Below are positions 1-5,914 of a DNA stretch of 24,132 bases, one piece after another. Under the pieces are notes generated by a model. That model saw nothing but the letters and a program-made list of their open reading frames with translations, was not told the DNA's origin and did not search any database. This stretch comes from a virus, in IMG/VR virus record IMGVR_UViG_3300009441_000445, positions 1 to 24,132 of that record. One strand, written 5' to 3'. Position 1 is the first letter of the stretch, and every line of letters begins with the position of its first letter. Made by a program: the position numbers and the translations under genes.

Positions 1-159
1 AATAGTAGTTTTACCTAAGCCGGCACTACCACTAAGCAAGATATGCGGAATAGATCCACTATCAATCCAACCTTTAATCTGCTCTCGTTGACTCTCGTCA
101 CGGAACACATATCCGTCTATTGTTTTAGGACGATATTGTTCTACCCATAATTGCTTCAT
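1..159 (-). CDS. 44: Sliding-clamp loader ATPase, gp44-like (partial, N-terminal 53 residues)
   Basis: This is the first 53 codons of an AAA+ clamp-loader large subunit; the rest lies beyond the window's left edge. The N-terminus reads MKQLWVEQYRPKTIDGYVF, the clamp-loader 'W-x-E-x-YRP' opening, and a Walker A motif GSAGLGKT sits at residues 44-51. In T4-like phages gp44 with gp62 loads the gp45 clamp onto primer-template DNA at the replication fork. The ATG at 157-159 overlaps the TGA of the upstream aldolase gene in an ATGA arrangement, so translation is probably coupled. In T4 the gene just upstream of 44 is the clamp gene 45; here it is a metabolic gene. The identification is strong, although only the start is visible. 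Confidence 0.9.
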   Translation of the reverse strand, partial: MKQLWVEQYRPKTIDGYVFRDESQREQIKGWIDSGSIPHILLSGSAGLGKTTI

Positions 160-977
160 TCGCTTGCCTCTGTTATTTGTTTAATGTTATTGCTTATTAT
201 AGCATTAAACTCGTCCTCTGTCAAGTCATACTGTAGACTTTCTGATAACGCTCTGCTGAAGCTAGCACTTATATTATCGTTAAGACTAAGTTTGTTACAT
301 GCATGACTAGTAGTGTATCCGCCACTTAAAAATACAACCTTTTCTACATTACGCTTAGTAGTTAAGCTGTGATACAAGTTGGGGATTTCCGGAGGCGTTA
401 GTTTGAGAATAACTTTAAAGTCTTTACCGTTTAAGAACCATTCTAATTGCTCGTGCAGTTCTCGTTCGATCTCCGCCTTCTCAGGATGATCAATTGGAAC
501 TTCAGGTTCGATAATAGGCACTAGTCCGTACTCGCTGATTGTTTTTGCTAGTGTAAACTGCTGATTAAGAATGTCGTCAACCATGTCTACACTTTTAACA
601 ATACTACGCATCTTAGTACCATAGATCTGAGCACCAATAGATCCGTCTTCTGGAGTGCGTTTTGTTGCAAACTCTAACATTTGCTTTACTGGAAACTGTT
701 TGAGCATACCGTTTTCTTCACAGCCACTGTCAATTTTTAGAAACGATTCAATGCCCATGTCATCCAAGATGTTAACCATTCCACGTGTAACTGTGTCTTG
801 GTAGAGAATTGCTCCCCAGATGTTTTCATCGTTGAAGTCAGGTGAGTTGACCATTCGTAAACGCATTGCGTGTACTTTGTCCATCTTGTCTGCTTCTGTG
901 TATTCTTGTCCGTAGCGTTCTAATACGCCGCCTGTGCTTCCACCACTGTGATCCATTGCCGCAATAAATCTAGCCAT
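156..977 (-). CDS. Class I fructose-bisphosphate aldolase (bacterial FdaB type)
   Basis: The 273-residue protein should interconvert fructose-1,6-bisphosphate with glyceraldehyde-3-phosphate and dihydroxyacetone phosphate through a Schiff base. Visible family signatures, in order, are AAMDHSGGSTGG (6-17), GAILYQDT (55-62), a KID segment (81-83), GTKMRS (120-125), GLVPIIEPEV (151-160), VILKLT (189-194) with the expected Schiff-base lysine K192, LSGGYT (217-222) and ASFSRALSE (238-246). It is slightly shorter than the roughly 295 residues usual for bacterial homologues, but no core motif is missing, so it looks intact and active. A good AAGGAG ribosome site lies 7 bases before the ATG. It overlaps gene 44 by 4 bases. 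The likely role is carbon flow during infection (glycolysis, gluconeogenesis or feeding of the pentose phosphate pathway); that role is inference. Confidence 0.92.
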   Translation of the reverse strand: MARFIAAMDHSGGSTGGVLERYGQEYTEADKMDKVHAMRLRMVNSPDFNDENIWGAILYQDTVTRGMVNILDDMGIESFLKIDSGCEENGMLKQFPVKQMLEFATKRTPEDGSIGAQIYGTKMRSIVKSVDMVDDILNQQFTLAKTISEYGLVPIIEPEVPIDHPEKAEIERELHEQLEWFLNGKDFKVILKLTPPEIPNLYHSLTTKRNVEKVVFLSGGYTTSHACNKLSLNDNISASFSRALSESLQYDLTEDEFNAIISNNIKQITEASE

Positions 978-1155
978 TTAAGCTCTCCTTAATTATTTTG
1001 TCTATCTTATTAAACCATTCTGGCTCTGTCCGAGCAAGTATTTCGTCTACCACATCATCTAACTCTAATAGACTGCGTTTTTTATTCGTATGACTCGCCG
1101 GTTGCCCGGAAGAAGTTTTCACTCCAGAATGCTTTGTCGTCAATCCAGATGTCAT
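970..1155 (-). CDS. Possible small acidic protein with uncertain start
   Basis: An open frame of 61 codons ends 8 bases inside the aldolase start. Its C-terminal half is acidic and protein-like, with LLELDDVVDEILARTEPEW followed by FNKIDKIIKESLNG, and looks like a short amphipathic helical protein. The first roughly 25 codons lie inside the HAD-like gene in another frame and look unnatural (rich in Ser, Thr and Lys). The ATG at 1153-1155 has a GGGGAG 10 bases upstream, but those bases also encode part of the HAD protein. An in-frame GTG within 'DDVVDE' is an alternative start. A third possibility is frameshift fusion to the HAD protein across the A-rich tract after its stop. Function unknown. 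Confidence 0.38.
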   Translation of the reverse strand: MTSGLTTKHSGVKTSSGQPASHTNKKRSLLELDDVVDEILARTEPEWFNKIDKIIKESLNG

Positions 1156-1420
1156 AGTTTTCTTTCTCCCCTACACTTAGTTCGTGATGCTTTGCACCCC
1201 ATTCTACTAATTGGTTGTGTGTTAGTCTAAAATAGTCTACACCACTTACACAGCCACGGGCTGTCATATATTTAATTGTGTGTCCTGCTTCATATAATGC
1301 ATTTACTTTTGCAATACGCTCGGGCATTGGAATATGATTAGCGTAGTCTTTCTTTCCGCCACTGTCAGGAATAATTACTTCTTTACAGATAGTGCCGTCA
1401 ATGTCAATCACGTACTTCAA
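1082..1420 (-). CDS. HAD-like phosphatase, TTG start
   Basis: A 112-residue single-domain HAD-superfamily protein. Motif I is VIDIDGT (4-10), with nucleophile D6 and acid/base D8; motif II is the T of YMTARG (51-56); motif IV is IWIDDKAFW (91-99), with D94 and D95. Such short HAD proteins are common in T4-like marine phages and are thought to hydrolyse phosphoester bonds of sugars or nucleotides; the substrate cannot be read from the sequence. The start is TTG at 1418-1420: an in-frame TAA lies directly before it, no ATG is available, and a GGAG is 8 bases upstream. It overlaps the end of the upstream MazG-like gene by 17 bases, which fits coupled translation. The C-terminus lies within the overlap with the uncertain 61-codon frame. 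Confidence 0.82.
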   Translation of the reverse strand: MKYVIDIDGTICKEVIIPDSGGKKDYANHIPMPERIAKVNALYEAGHTIKYMTARGCVSGVDYFRLTHNQLVEWGAKHHELSVGEKENYDIWIDDKAFWSENFFRATGESYE

Positions 1421-1691
1421 TTAAATCACTCCAAATCTTTAGTTTATGGCGTTTTACATTTACTCTATCACCTAACTGTTCATTTGTTAAGATGCCATTT
1501 TCTACCATTAGTTCGATCATGCAAAGTACATCGCCTGCTTCTTCTAACAGTTTAGCACGTTGGTCTTCTTCGATTTGATCTGAGGTAGAATACTTACGAA
1601 CAATCTTTGAGCATCGTTGTGTAAGCTCTCCGCACTCTTCAGCAGTAATAATCATTAGTTGCTGTAATTTGTTTAACGGACTATTGTTCAC
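1404..1691 (-). CDS. MazG-like nucleotide pyrophosphohydrolase (first of two)
   Basis: A 95-residue, all-helical protein with the MazG/all-alpha NTP pyrophosphatase signature: E18-E19-x-x-E22 in 'AEECGEL' and E51-x-x-D54 in 'EEAGDVLC', the four acidic residues that bind magnesium. Members hydrolyse nucleoside triphosphates to monophosphates and pyrophosphate. Phage MazG proteins have been proposed to clean up unusual dNTPs or to affect the host alarmone pool; which applies here is unknown. It overlaps the preceding 59-codon gene by 11 bases and the following HAD gene by 17 bases, so the three form one tight operon. A second, distinct MazG-like gene lies at 3366-3725. Confidence 0.85.
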   Translation of the reverse strand: MNNSPLNKLQQLMIITAEECGELTQRCSKIVRKYSTSDQIEEDQRAKLLEEAGDVLCMIELMVENGILTNEQLGDRVNVKRHKLKIWSDLIEVRD

Positions 1692-1860
1692 TTTTTAAAT
1701 CCGATTCTTGCTTTTTACGACGGCCACCGTAGAAACTAGATTTAAATTCTAAGTTTTCAGTTCGGGCACCGGGTTCGCAATGGACAATTTCGCCACCATT
1801 GTCTAAAAATTCTTGTATTGCTGCATCAGTTAAGCCTTGCTCTTTTGGAATCGGGTTCAT
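1681..1860 (-). CDS. Small conserved-looking phage protein (59 aa)
   Basis: A short gene: MNPIPKEQGLTDAAIQEFL, then a 'GGEIVHCEPGAR' segment and a basic tail with GGRRKKQ. Its ATG (1858-1860) forms an ATGA overlap with the exonuclease stop, and its TAG overlaps the start of the MazG-like gene, so it exactly fills an otherwise empty gap in a tightly packed operon. This packing and the natural amino-acid composition are the case for it being real. The helix-like N-terminus and basic C-terminus would suit a nucleic-acid-binding or adaptor role, but no family was recognised and the function is unknown. Confidence 0.72.
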   Translation of the reverse strand: MNPIPKEQGLTDAAIQEFLDNGGEIVHCEPGARTENLEFKSSFYGGRRKKQESDLKSEQ

Positions 1861-2393
1861 CGTTTTAGTCCTAGTTCTTTATAAGCAATTTGAATTGCTT
1901 TAGATTGATAGTATGCATCTGCTAATGCATTGTGCAAATTATTTTGCATTGCTTTGCGTGGATCTTTTTGACAACAGCCAAAAAGTGTTCTCGAGTCGCG
2001 TATGATCCAAAAGTTCCACGGAATGTGCATTTCTGCCTTTCGAAACATATCTTCTAAAATTGTATAGTCGAAGCCATAACCTTGACCCCATAGTGTGTCA
2101 ACTCCAACAACCCATTTACTAATTTGCCGTAGTGCCTCTTCAACACTTACTGCGCCAGTTTGGTCAAAAGCCTCTTCCATAATAGCAGGGTCTTGTTTGC
2201 CCCACCATTCAATGGTACTATCACTAGCAGTCCGACCAAGTGCATCTTGTTCATCAATATTAATTTTAAGATACAACTCTGAGTGCGGTTCGCTATCATC
2301 TAGTGGGTTAAATTTAACTGCGCCTAATGATAGTACAGTTGCACTTGGACTAGTGTCAATAGTTTCTAAGTCAATTGTTCCGTGAGTTGCCAT
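1857..2393 (-). CDS. dexA: DnaQ-fold 3'-5' exonuclease (DexA / Rv2179c-like)
   Basis: A 178-residue DEDD exonuclease. The four metal ligands are recognisable: D8 and E10 in 'GTIDLET', D109 in 'WGQGYGFDYTIL', and D159 in 'HNALADAYYQ', with H154 placing it in the DEDDh class. The spacing and the 'TIEWWGKQ' and 'RDSRTLF' segments match the T4 DexA / Rv2179c-like family, which trims 3' ends of DNA or RNA. Likely roles are host DNA degradation, DNA end processing or RNA trimming; the exact substrate is not visible. The start ATG is 3 bases after the stop of the small gene upstream, and the end forms an ATGA overlap with the 59-codon gene. Confidence 0.85.
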   Translation of the reverse strand: MATHGTIDLETIDTSPSATVLSLGAVKFNPLDDSEPHSELYLKINIDEQDALGRTASDSTIEWWGKQDPAIMEEAFDQTGAVSVEEALRQISKWVVGVDTLWGQGYGFDYTILEDMFRKAEMHIPWNFWIIRDSRTLFGCCQKDPRKAMQNNLHNALADAYYQSKAIQIAYKELGLKR

Positions 2394-2396
2394 AGT

Positions 2397-2618
2397 TTAT
2401 TCCTTAGTTTTTTTGTATGCTGCCATTCTATCTGCTCGAGTAAATCCGCGATCTAAAAACCAGGGATCTTTATTTAGATTTGCAGCCATAGTAGTTGCTT
2501 CTTCTAAAGAGCGACATGTACTAACTAGATCTTCTCTAGCTAATAGTACTTTCCATCTTGGATTGCCACTTGTGTCAGTAGTTTCGACTACTGAATAGTC
2601 GTTGGTTACTTTAGCCAT
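2397..2618 (-). CDS. Hypothetical protein (73 aa)
   Basis: A small protein beginning MAKVTNDYSVVETTDTSG, with NPRWKVLLAR, then a helix-like 'SLEEATTMAANLNKDPW' stretch and a basic end. The pattern of a short beta hairpin followed by a helix is consistent with a compact alpha/beta fold. A GGAA lies 6 bases before the ATG. It ends three bases before the exonuclease gene. It follows a short untranslated gap (2619-2649) after the SGNH hydrolase gene. No family was recognised. Confidence 0.7.
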   Translation of the reverse strand: MAKVTNDYSVVETTDTSGNPRWKVLLAREDLVSTCRSLEEATTMAANLNKDPWFLDRGFTRADRMAAYKKTKE

Positions 2619-2649
2619 TTAAAAATTCCTATCTGTTACATACTATATT

Positions 2650-3366
2650 TTAGCACGTAAATGGATAAGAGTCAAGTACTTTATAATTATTTTTTGTAAT
2701 TATTTTTTCATGATAATCATTAGTAAGATCAGGAAGTTGGTTACCTTGAAAAAACTCTAAAACTCTATTTCCTAGAATTTTGTGGTTGGCTGCTGTTAAA
2801 TGATTTATCCTAGGATCCGGAGAATATTTGTCATAAAATAATTCAGCAGTGCCTTGACTATCAAACTCTTTATAACACATTTCAGCTAGTGTGCCGTTAA
2901 AGTTCGGCAAAGGATGAAACCCTGGAAGTATTAATATTTTTTTATCTAAATTATCAGCAGCAATAAAATTAAGAGCGTTGAATACCATATTATATTGTAT
3001 TATATATTTTGTAGGATTGTATAGGTATCTTAAAAAGTAATCAATTGCTTTAAGAATATTTTTGTCAACCTTATCATATTCGTCTGTCACTTTACAATGT
3101 GCTAAATTAGATACTTCAGGAACATCTTCTAATAACCAATCTCTCCAAGGAGCAGTAAGTTGAATTATTATGTGATCGCCTGCTTCCCATTTAGGTGCCG
3201 AGTCTATCACTTGTCCGTATATCCATTCGTTAGCTACGCCATACTCGGCGTAGTTAACATTTTCTAAATCTAATGCGTTAGATACAATCTCATTCCATGT
3301 ATTAGTTACACCAGTGGTTGGAGTATTTGGTATACTAAAGCTGTCTCCGTACACATGTAGTTTCAT
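2650..3366 (-). CDS. SGNH-fold (GDSL-like) hydrolase
   Basis: A 238-residue protein with the block I motif GDSF (7-10, catalytic S9) at the N-terminus, a block II-like glycine in 'EYGVANEW' (G43), and a block V-like region 'DPRINHLTAANH' (D184, H189 or H195). SGNH enzymes hydrolyse ester bonds in lipids, acetylated polysaccharides or peptidoglycan; the substrate cannot be told. There is no signal peptide or transmembrane segment. Its ATG overlaps the upstream MazG stop (TAATG). The gene is noticeably richer in A/T and in Asn, Ile and Tyr than its neighbours, which hints at separate acquisition. The family assignment is good; whether it is an active enzyme is less certain because the block III and V residues are only approximate. 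Confidence 0.72.
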   Translation of the reverse strand: MKLHVYGDSFSIPNTPTTGVTNTWNEIVSNALDLENVNYAEYGVANEWIYGQVIDSAPKWEAGDHIIIQLTAPWRDWLLEDVPEVSNLAHCKVTDEYDKVDKNILKAIDYFLRYLYNPTKYIIQYNMVFNALNFIAADNLDKKILILPGFHPLPNFNGTLAEMCYKEFDSQGTAELFYDKYSPDPRINHLTAANHKILGNRVLEFFQGNQLPDLTNDYHEKIITKNNYKVLDSYPFTC

Positions 3367-3725
3367 TACTTGTCAATAAACTGCGATAGTTGCGGGGCCA
3401 TCCAACCTTCTGGCTTTAGTACTTTGCCGTCTTCACGTTTAATTACTTTGCCTGTGTCTGGATCGATCTTTGCAAAGTTAGTGTTCATCACTTCTTTCCA
3501 AGCTGCTTCGCCGTCCCATCCTGCTGCACGAATAGCACCCATCGTAACGACTAAGATATCTACTAGTGCATCAAGTTGTTCTACCTTATCATCTGCTATT
3601 ACTGCATCTACCAGTTCGCCGTACTCTTCATCTATAAGACCAAGATACATTTTGTAGTTTTCAGGACTTGCTGGTTGATCACATGCTGTTGCAAATGTTT
3701 CAATATCTTTAAATGTATTTGTCAT
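3366..3725 (-). CDS. MazG-like / PRA-PH-like pyrophosphohydrolase (second)
   Basis: A 119-residue helical protein with the all-alpha NTP pyrophosphatase signature: E33-E34-x-x-E37 in 'DEEYGELVDA' and E49-x-x-D52-x-x-x-D56 in 'EQLDALVDILVV'. The 'DALVDIL' form resembles the phosphoribosyl-ATP pyrophosphohydrolase branch seen in many marine phages, and differs clearly from the MazG-like protein at 1404-1691. The C-terminal 'KIDPDTGKVIKREDGKVLKPEGW' region is typical of these phage proteins. It probably cleaves pyrophosphate from a nucleotide. It is followed by the SGNH gene with a one-base overlap and preceded, 8 bases away, by the GroES-like gene. Confidence 0.82.
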   Translation of the reverse strand: MTNTFKDIETFATACDQPASPENYKMYLGLIDEEYGELVDAVIADDKVEQLDALVDILVVTMGAIRAAGWDGEAAWKEVMNTNFAKIDPDTGKVIKREDGKVLKPEGWMAPQLSQFIDK

Positions 3726-3733
3726 ATTACCTC

Positions 3734-4144
3734 TTATGTGCCAGTGTTAACAAAGCTAGTAGGGTCAATGGTTGCATGTTCGCCGTCAGCGTATTCTGCA
3801 CCAATACTAATCCCGCTAGGTTTCTCTTTTGAGTATGCTAGGATACTTTCATTTTCAACTTTGCGAATTTCAATTATGATGTCATCGGTATTGATATCAA
3901 TGCCTCTAGTCCATCGTCCGTGCATTATTAAAATCCAATCACCAATATCAAATTCATCTTTGTTGTCAGGACCTTTAGAGTACACTCTAGCCCAGCGTGG
4001 GTAGATACCTCTAGTCTGTCCGTCATCACTTCCGATAATAAGACCACTTGCTGTAGTTTGTTCGCCGAAGTGCATATCTGTTACTAGTATGTCTTCGCCT
4101 TTTGCACGAGCTGTGCCTTTAATTGCATTTATATTTTGAGCCAT
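3734..4144 (-). CDS. 31: GroES-like co-chaperonin (gp31-like)
   Basis: A 136-residue beta-rich protein that fits the GroES fold. A strand 'KGEDILVTDM' is followed by a 'HFGEQTTASGLII' segment in the position of the GroEL-binding mobile loop, then 'RARVYSKGPD'-like and 'FDIGDWILIMHGRW' strands matching the GroES core (compare 'VGDxVLY'). In T4, gp31 replaces GroES on the host chaperonin so that the large capsid protein gp23 can fold. At 136 residues it is longer than T4 gp31 (111) and has an acidic C-terminal extension. The start overlaps the upstream gene stop (TAATG). The assignment to the GroES superfamily is likely; equivalence to gp31 is inference. Confidence 0.7.
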   Translation of the reverse strand: MAQNINAIKGTARAKGEDILVTDMHFGEQTTASGLIIGSDDGQTRGIYPRWARVYSKGPDNKDEFDIGDWILIMHGRWTRGIDINTDDIIIEIRKVENESILAYSKEKPSGISIGAEYADGEHATIDPTSFVNTGT

Positions 4145-4476
4145 TAATCACCTTTTTTTACAAAATTGCCGTCTTTATCTTCTACCCAGTCATCGTCTGC
4201 TACGCCTGGCTCTTCCCAGTCATCAACTAAGTCTTTGACAGGTTCACTTACTGCTTGTTGTTCTACAACACCTTTGGAGTTTTCATAATACTCTTTTACA
4301 ACGTCTTCTCGCTTGCGTACGATCTTGCCGCCTGCGCCTAGTTCATCGCCTCGAGCATTAATTTTTGCATTACCAACTGCTGGTGTGAGTTCGTTTCGTT
4401 TACGTAACATATCCATATCAACAACTTTACCTTGCATTGTTTTATAAACTTTGTTACCTTTAGTTTTTTGTACCAT
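4144..4476 (-). CDS. Hypothetical charged protein (110 aa)
   Basis: A highly charged protein with a basic N-terminal half ('MLRKRNELTPAVGNAKINAR', then 'GGKIVRKREDVVKEYYEN') and an acidic, probably disordered C-terminal half ('DDWEEPG', 'DDDWVEDKDGNF'). The N-terminal pattern resembles a protein seen in many marine T4-like phages but I cannot name a function; a scaffold or assembly role would fit the neighbouring co-chaperonin but is only a guess. A strong TAGGAG lies 7 bases before the ATG, and a TATAAT hexamer lies about 15 bases further upstream, suggesting its own promoter after the Pol III-like gene. Confidence 0.75.
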   Translation of the reverse strand: MVQKTKGNKVYKTMQGKVVDMDMLRKRNELTPAVGNAKINARGDELGAGGKIVRKREDVVKEYYENSKGVVEQQAVSEPVKDLVDDWEEPGVADDDWVEDKDGNFVKKGD

Positions 4477-4491
4477 TTTATATCTCCTAAA

Positions 4492-4497
4492 ATTATA
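4492..4497 (-). promoter_or_regulatory. Possible sigma70 -10 element upstream of the 110-aa gene
   Basis: On the minus strand this reads TATAAT, preceded by AG (AGTATAAT), in the short gap between the Pol III-like gene and the 110-codon gene. The same AGTATAAT context appears before the small membrane-protein gene near 21760. No good -35 hexamer is present at 16-18 bases, so it would have to work as an extended or activator-dependent promoter. Confidence 0.35.
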
Positions 4498-4504
4498 CTA
4501 GTAC

Positions 4505-5038
4505 TTATCTCAAGAACTCTCTCCAGTCCAGGTCATACTGGATTGAATCAATTCTGTGTACTCCTATTAAGTATAGCACATAACTTGCTACACTACTACC
4601 TCTTCCTACTCCCCAAACAATATTATTTTCTCGCATAAAATCTACAAGATAAATCATATACCGTAATAAGTCGTGCATACCACGTGCTTCGTATTCTCGT
4701 AGTTCTTCCCATATACGTTCTTGATGGGGTATTTCCTCGCAGGGTATTTCGGCTTTGCTTAATACATACTTGTATACATTGATATCTTTATATTCATCAG
4801 GCATAAACCATTCGGACTGTAGCGCATGGTCAAAGTCTGTTTGATCTACATCTAATGCAATATATTGTTTAAGTTCAGGTAAGTATTGCTCACGCATTGC
4901 TTCATTAAATTTGTCTACATCATCATTAGGATCACATAGTACAACATGACACTTATCAACATGACCGCTATAGATCATGTCAACTAAGTCTTTATTACTA
5001 AATCGTGGAATACCGAGGTTATCTGTTTTCATAAGCAT
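4505..5038 (-). CDS. Stand-alone DNA polymerase III alpha-like palm fragment
   Basis: A 177-residue protein whose last 70 residues (about 108-177) align by eye with the N-terminal palm of bacterial C-family polymerases. It has an 'RIWEELREYEARGMHDLLRY' helix, 'FMRENNIVWGVGRGSSVASY' (GRGSS at 145-149, matching the GRGSAAGS dNTP-phosphate-binding motif of Pol III alpha), and 'LYLIGVHRID' then 'YDLDWREFLR' (matching 'YLLGITDIDPLRYDLLFERFL'). It stops exactly where the family continues into the loop carrying the catalytic PD-x-D aspartates, and the bases after the TAA do not resume that sequence. The first 105 residues are not recognised; there is no clear PHP domain. It cannot be a polymerase alone. 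ATG at 5036 and 5030 are both possible; neither has a good ribosome site. Confidence 0.72.
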   Translation of the reverse strand: MLMKTDNLGIPRFSNKDLVDMIYSGHVDKCHVVLCDPNDDVDKFNEAMREQYLPELKQYIALDVDQTDFDHALQSEWFMPDEYKDINVYKYVLSKAEIPCEEIPHQERIWEELREYEARGMHDLLRYMIYLVDFMRENNIVWGVGRGSSVASYVLYLIGVHRIDSIQYDLDWREFLR

Positions 5039-5047
5039 ACACTTATT

Positions 5048-5284
5048 TTAACTGATATTTATTAAACTGTCAAGTCCTGATTCGCCATTTTCTTCATTTT
5101 GTTTAGCATATTGCTTGGCACGCCTGAAATAAGCTTCTTCTTTATACATTTCTAACATATTAGAGATCTGTACCTGAACTTGAGGATTTCGAGTTTGCCA
5201 GTATTTTCTGCCAAGTTCGATTATCTTTTGCTCTAGCTCTACTTCACTAAGTAGAGAAATATCATCTGACAAAGGATTAAACAT
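5048..5284 (-). CDS. Hypothetical helical protein (78 aa)
   Basis: A small, probably all-helical protein: 'LSEVELEQKIIELGRKYWQT' and 'VQISNMLEMYKEEAYFRRAK' would form two amphipathic helices, followed by an acidic polar tail ending 'SGLDSLINIS'. The ATG overlaps the stop of the fibre-like gene upstream (TAATG), so it is probably translated with the structural genes and could be a small virion or assembly protein. It ends 9 bases before the Pol III-like gene. No family was recognised with certainty. Confidence 0.72.
   Translation of the reverse strand: MFNPLSDDISLLSEVELEQKIIELGRKYWQTRNPQVQVQISNMLEMYKEEAYFRRAKQYAKQNEENGESGLDSLINIS
5056..5063 (-). promoter_or_regulatory. Late-promoter-like octamer before the Pol III-like gene
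   Basis: The minus strand reads AATAAATA, one base from the T4 late consensus TATAAATA, 18 bases before the first ATG of the Pol III-like gene. It lies within the last codons of the 78-codon gene. The distance to the start matches the other late-promoter candidates in the window, but the motif is short and common in AT-rich DNA. Confidence 0.35.
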
Positions 5285-5883
5285 TATGCAGTTGTAAACT
5301 CGCCAATGTATTCCATAAATAATTCACTTCCGCCGTTTATTGTCCATACGTCTATAATTTTTGGAGAACTGGTACTAGTAACAGTAAAGTCTCCTGTTGG
5401 AAAATTTGGATCAACTTTGATTGTGCCAGCACCAGCTGCTTCAAAAATAACAGTTTTAGTACCGCCGGATGATTTAATTGCTAGTCTCATTTTGCCGTAT
5501 ACGCCATTAGCTGGCCACCCGCCTAAGCTTAGTCTTGCTGATGCACTATTTGCCATTGTGATATTTTGATAATATGCATCTGACCAAAGTATATCACCGT
5601 CTGCATCATTAGTAACAGTCTTATTTAATGACTCGCCAGCGACCCCTTCTAAAACAGCATTCTTAATAATGCTACCTTGCATATCGTTATTAAGTACAGT
5701 AGTACCTAACGCTGCTTTTACAACGACTTTTGATTCTAAGTCCTTAACAGCAGTTTTTGTTGCTGTAAGACTTGATTGTATTGCTGCAAAGTTATCTCTA
5801 AAACCTTGCGAATCGTTATCTTGCCCAGCAATTGGATATTCTTCATCTATTTGTTCTGGGGTTATGTTGTCACTTGTTGCCAT
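5284..5883 (-). CDS. Fibre-like virion structural protein (199 aa)
   Basis: A 199-residue, Thr/Ala/Gly-rich protein with an N-terminal 'EEYPIAGQDNDSQGFRDNF' segment, which resembles the attachment-type N-terminus 'NDGTGD..RE.F.KVN.NF' of the two larger fibre proteins at 8759-9454 and 11206-20832. A short helix-rich stretch ('TATKTAVKDLESK') could be a trimeric coiled coil. It is followed by 'NDMQGSIIKNAVL', like the GS-repeat in the 569-residue protein, and a C-terminal beta-rich domain ('GTIKVDPNFPTGDFTVTSTS'). A late-promoter octamer and a TAGGAG ribosome site precede it. A short tail fibre or baseplate-attached protein is the best guess. Confidence 0.68.
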   Translation of the reverse strand: MATSDNITPEQIDEEYPIAGQDNDSQGFRDNFAAIQSSLTATKTAVKDLESKVVVKAALGTTVLNNDMQGSIIKNAVLEGVAGESLNKTVTNDADGDILWSDAYYQNITMANSASARLSLGGWPANGVYGKMRLAIKSSGGTKTVIFEAAGAGTIKVDPNFPTGDFTVTSTSSPKIIDVWTINGGSELFMEYIGEFTTA

Positions 5884-5902
5884 AATGTGTTTCTCCTACA
5901 CT

Positions 5903-5910
5903 TATTTATC
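5903..5910 (-). promoter_or_regulatory. Late promoter before the 199-aa fibre-like gene
   Basis: The minus strand reads GATAAATA, a single-base variant of the T4 late promoter TATAAATA, in the 31-base gap between the Ig-like gene and the 199-codon gene, 20 bases before the ATG. Transcription would start about 10 bases downstream, leaving a short leader that contains the TAGGAG. Location between genes and the match to the octamers at 11188 and 21244 support it. Confidence 0.62.
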
Positions 5911-5914
5911 TGGG

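Noticed and set aside
3576-4004. Plus-strand open frame of 142 codons
   Set aside because: It lies across the MazG-like and GroES-like genes, both with clear family motifs; its Cys/Ile-rich product does not look like a protein.
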